Part shown: piece after piece, positions 62,107-64,000 of the stretch | Layout of the letters: each line of letters starts with the position of its first letter | Numbering within the stretch: position 1 is the first letter of the stretch | Origin: an uncultured Pseudomonadales bacterium | GTDB lineage: Bacteria; Pseudomonadota; Gammaproteobacteria; Pseudomonadales; Azotimanducaceae | Length of the DNA stretch: 64,000 bases | Direction: 5' to 3' | Assembly (NCBI GenBank): GCA_938036875.1 | Contig: CALHVX010000072.1 | Coordinates: 1-64,000 of the forward strand | Notes under the pieces: generated by a model | The model's database searches: none | Seen by the model: the letters and a program-made list of their open reading frames with translations, nothing else | What the model was told of the DNA's origin: nothing | Made by a program: the position numbers and the translations under genes

Positions 62107-62964
62107 ATGAAACTTTCTACAACAGCACTAGCTGGTGCTGCCATCGGGTTGCTGTGCAATAGCGCCTTGGCTGCCCCGGTGGATTTGTCTACTTGGACAA
62201 GTGAGAACCTCTCTGCAGGTTCATCAAATTGGACTGTACAAGGTGCTCCAGCGAACGACTCGGTATTTCAGAGCGTCAATGGTCAGCCAACGACATTTTT
62301 TGAAGCTGGCGATCAAGCTCAAGGCCGAGCTCTATCGGGTAACATTACCGTGTCGGGTAGTGACGATGACTTCATTGGCTTTGTGCTTGGATACAACAGT
62401 GGGGATTTCTCTTCTAGCCTCACCGACTTCTTGCTGGTGGATTGGAAAGCCTCAGATCAAAATTTCTTTGGAGGTTTAGCGCTAGAGGGGCTTGCTATCA
62501 ATCGTGTGACCTCCACCGCGGGCGGAGAGGCTGACTTCTGGCTGCACGAAGGCGGTGTTACGGAACTTGCTCGTGGTAACAATCTAGGCGATACCGGTTG
62601 GGTTAGAAACCAAACATACGATTTTGAGCTCACCTTCACGGATAGCTTGGTCGAAGTATTTGTGGATAGCATTTTGGAGATTTCGTTGACCGCCGCGGAT
62701 GCGGGGGTTGCTGCCTTCAACAATGGTGCCTTTGGTTTCTATAACTACTCACAAGCGAGTGTGACTTATGGTGCGATCACCGAAGATGTGCTGCCAGATC
62801 CTTGTGCAACCAACCTGCCCGGTCAAGGCGGTTGCCCAGCCGATCCAACGGTTCCGATGAATCCAACGAATCCTCCGGTTGGTGTTCCAGAGCCTGGAGT
62901 TTTGGGTCTGATGCTTTTGGGTCTTGGTGGTCTGATGGCACGTCGTCTCCGATCAACCCACTAG
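62107..62964 (+). CDS. PEP-CTERM sorted extracellular protein
   Basis: A 285-residue protein with an N-terminal signal peptide (ALAGAAIGLLCNSALA), a beta-rich body (ITVSGSDDDFIGFVLGYNSG, DFLLVDWKASDQN, EVFVDSILEISL) similar to laminin-G/LamG-type folds, a Pro/Asn-rich linker, and the C-terminal sorting signal VPEPGVLGLMLLGLGGLM followed by ARRLRS. PEP-CTERM proteins are processed by an exosortase and released to or anchored at the outer surface. A good site (GGGAGA) precedes the ATG. The exosortase is not in this window. Confidence 0.92.
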   Translation: MKLSTTALAGAAIGLLCNSALAAPVDLSTWTSENLSAGSSNWTVQGAPANDSVFQSVNGQPTTFFEAGDQAQGRALSGNITVSGSDDDFIGFVLGYNSGDFSSSLTDFLLVDWKASDQNFFGGLALEGLAINRVTSTAGGEADFWLHEGGVTELARGNNLGDTGWVRNQTYDFELTFTDSLVEVFVDSILEISLTAADAGVAAFNNGAFGFYNYSQASVTYGAITEDVLPDPCATNLPGQGGCPADPTVPMNPTNPPVGVPEPGVLGLMLLGLGGLMARRLRSTH

Positions 62965-62988
62965 TTAATTCTAGTTTGACCTTCCTGC

Positions 62989-63016
62989 ACCCCAGCCTTT
63001 GTGCTGGGGTGTTTTA
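62989..63016 (+). terminator. Intrinsic terminator of the PEP-CTERM gene
   Basis: Perfect 8-base arms ACCCCAGC (62989-62996) and GCTGGGGT (63003-63010) with a 6-base loop, followed by GTTTTATTT. It may also serve the convergent enoyl-CoA hydratase gene. Confidence 0.9.
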
Positions 63017-63040
63017 TTTCCCGATTTAACCAGCATGCGT

Positions 63041-63862
63041 CTACTGGCCTGTGTAAACGGGCGCGCGCTTCTCTAAGAAAGCCTGCATGCCTTCTTTTGC
63101 ATCTTGGGTGCGCGAGCAGAGCACCTGATTGCGATTCTCCATGGCAATGGCCGCTTCCAAGCCGCCAGCATCGATACTCATATTTAGGCCTTCTTTGGTT
63201 AGCCTTAAGCCCATGGGTGAAGTGGTAAGCATTTCATCCAGGTAGCTTTGCGCCGCTGCTGCTAGTGCATCATCTGCTACTACTTCAGATACTAGGCCAG
63301 TAGCCAAGGCTCGTTGTGCGTTGATGAAACGTCCGGTTAGCATTAGCTCTGACGCAACCGAGGTGCCAACCAAGCGAGGCAAAAAGTAGCTGGTGCCCAT
63401 GTCGCAAGCGGAAAGGCCAATGCGAATGAAGGCAGCGTTCATGCGCGTGCTTTCGCCAGCGATACGAATGTCGGATGCAAGTGCAAAAGCAAAGCCGCCA
63501 CCGCAAGCGGGGCCATGCAACAGCGAAATGATGGGTTGTGGGCAACGACGCATCGCTAGGTAGACATCGGCCAGGTAACCTTGAAACCCCATACCGCCGC
63601 CGAAAGGTCGTTCTAACTCGCCGCTGGTGCTTTGCTTGATATCCAGGCCCGCACAGAAAGCGCGACCTGAGCCGCGCATAACCACGATGCGGGTGCTGTC
63701 GTTTTCCGTTAGCCCGCCATAGTACTCGCGTAGCTCGGTCACCATCAGGGTGTTAATGGCGTTGAGCGATTCGGGGCGATTCAGCGTTAGCCAATCCACT
63801 TGATCGCGACGCTCCACCTGGATGGTTTCAAAGTGGTCGATGGGGGCAAGTTGTCTGGTCAT
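63041..63862 (-). CDS. Enoyl-CoA hydratase/isomerase family protein
   Basis: A 273-residue crotonase. Motifs: VDWLTLNRPESLNAINTLMV, RAFCAGLDIKQS (oxyanion), GPACGGGFAFALASDIRIAG, and FIRIGLSACDMGTSYFLPRLVG. The second catalytic Glu is replaced in the last motif (Asp-Met-Gly at that site), so the activity may be hydration, isomerisation or ring opening. The MFS-like gene end lies 33 bp upstream on the same strand. Confidence 0.9.
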   Translation of the reverse strand: MTRQLAPIDHFETIQVERRDQVDWLTLNRPESLNAINTLMVTELREYYGGLTENDSTRIVVMRGSGRAFCAGLDIKQSTSGELERPFGGGMGFQGYLADVYLAMRRCPQPIISLLHGPACGGGFAFALASDIRIAGESTRMNAAFIRIGLSACDMGTSYFLPRLVGTSVASELMLTGRFINAQRALATGLVSEVVADDALAAAAQSYLDEMLTTSPMGLRLTKEGLNMSIDAGGLEAAIAMENRNQVLCSRTQDAKEGMQAFLEKRAPVYTGQ

Positions 63863-63895
63863 AAGAAGTCCTGCTGGGTCAAAGTTGAGAAGTGG

Positions 63896-64000
63896 TTAGG
63901 TCGGTTCGGCGCCGGCGCGTTTGTCATCCAGCGCTTGTAGAATTTCTTGGTGTCGAGTTTTATCAATTTTATAGCGGCCGTAGAAGTAGATGGCGCCGAT
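63896..64000 (-). CDS. C-terminal end of a probable GPH/MFS symporter (5' end outside window)
   Basis: Only the last 34 codons are seen: IGAIYFYGRYKIDKTRHQEI, then LQALDDKRAGAEPT and a TAA stop at 63898-63896. The pattern, a membrane-helix end followed by Y-x-I-x-K-x-R-H-x-E-I and a short charged tail, is typical of the C-terminus of GPH-type (sugar:cation) and other MFS symporters. Too little remains for a firm name. Probably co-transcribed with the enoyl-CoA hydratase gene that follows. Confidence 0.6.
   Translation of the reverse strand: MGAIYFYGRYKIDKTRHQEILQALDDKRAGAEPT

Overview
This 64 kb window is dense bacterial DNA of moderate GC content. Its genes resemble those of a marine, heterotrophic gammaproteobacterium. 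The clues are a complete type VI secretion system (T6SS) in the gene order of Pseudomonas HSI-I, a PEP-CTERM protein, a PQQ-type glucose/sorbosone dehydrogenase fused to cytochrome c, a SelW-like selenoprotein, and many Baeyer-Villiger, epoxide hydrolase, enoyl-CoA hydratase and SDR-type catabolic genes. The species cannot be named from the sequence. No rRNA, tRNA, CRISPR array, transposase or phage gene was recognised.

Region 1 (1-8459, minus strand). A very large lipoprotein with two haem-binding CxxCH motifs and CSPG/cadherin-like repeats runs off the left edge. Upstream of it lies a tight operon: the Ser/Thr kinase PpkA with an extracytoplasmic FGE/SUMF1-type domain, an unrecognised lipoprotein-like protein, an unrecognised secreted repeat protein and the PP2C phosphatase PppA. 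These look like the phosphorylation switch of the T6SS.

Region 2 (8757-30228, plus strand). The T6SS itself: tssA, tssB, tssC, hcp, tagJ, tssE, tssF, tssG, clpV, then a pentapeptide-repeat gene where vgrG1 stands in HSI-I, a small uncertain locus, and fha/tagH, tssJ, tssK, tssL (with an OmpA domain), tssM, tagF. No VgrG, PAAR protein or recognisable effector is present, so the spike must be encoded elsewhere.

Region 3 (30225-32930). The most unusual part. A TIR-FHA fusion meets tagF tail to tail. Divergent from it is a fusion of an XRE helix-turn-helix with a uridine-kinase-like P-loop kinase, with two copies of a 14-bp palindrome between them. Next come a DUF2087 gene and a short selenoprotein gene of the SelW/Rdx family with an in-frame UGA, which standard gene calling would miss.

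Region 4 (32931-46324). Mixed metabolic and envelope genes: sugar dehydrogenase-cytochrome, DUF3224, DUF1761, epoxide hydrolase, enoyl-CoA hydratase, aminoglycoside-phosphotransferase-like kinase, MscS channel, cysH, a cold-shock gene with a long leader and a strong terminator, a small membrane protein, threonine dehydratase-like enzyme, carboxylesterase and quinone oxidoreductase.

Region 5 (46480-55753). A probable catabolic island: Baeyer-Villiger-type monooxygenase, ferritin-like protein, YtcJ-like amidohydrolase, HpaI-type aldolase, hotdog hydratase-like protein, TetR regulator, phosphotriesterase/lactonase-like enzyme and a sodium:solute symporter.

Region 6 (55780-64000). BON lipoprotein, MFS transporter, GFA protein, FetB-like permease, antibiotic-biosynthesis-monooxygenase-like protein, SDR, YceI, an unknown protein, a PEP-CTERM protein, another enoyl-CoA hydratase and the last codons of a probable GPH/MFS symporter.

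A recurrent small-scale feature is short tandem repeats (11-15 bp) that straddle or follow stop codons at several unrelated genes.
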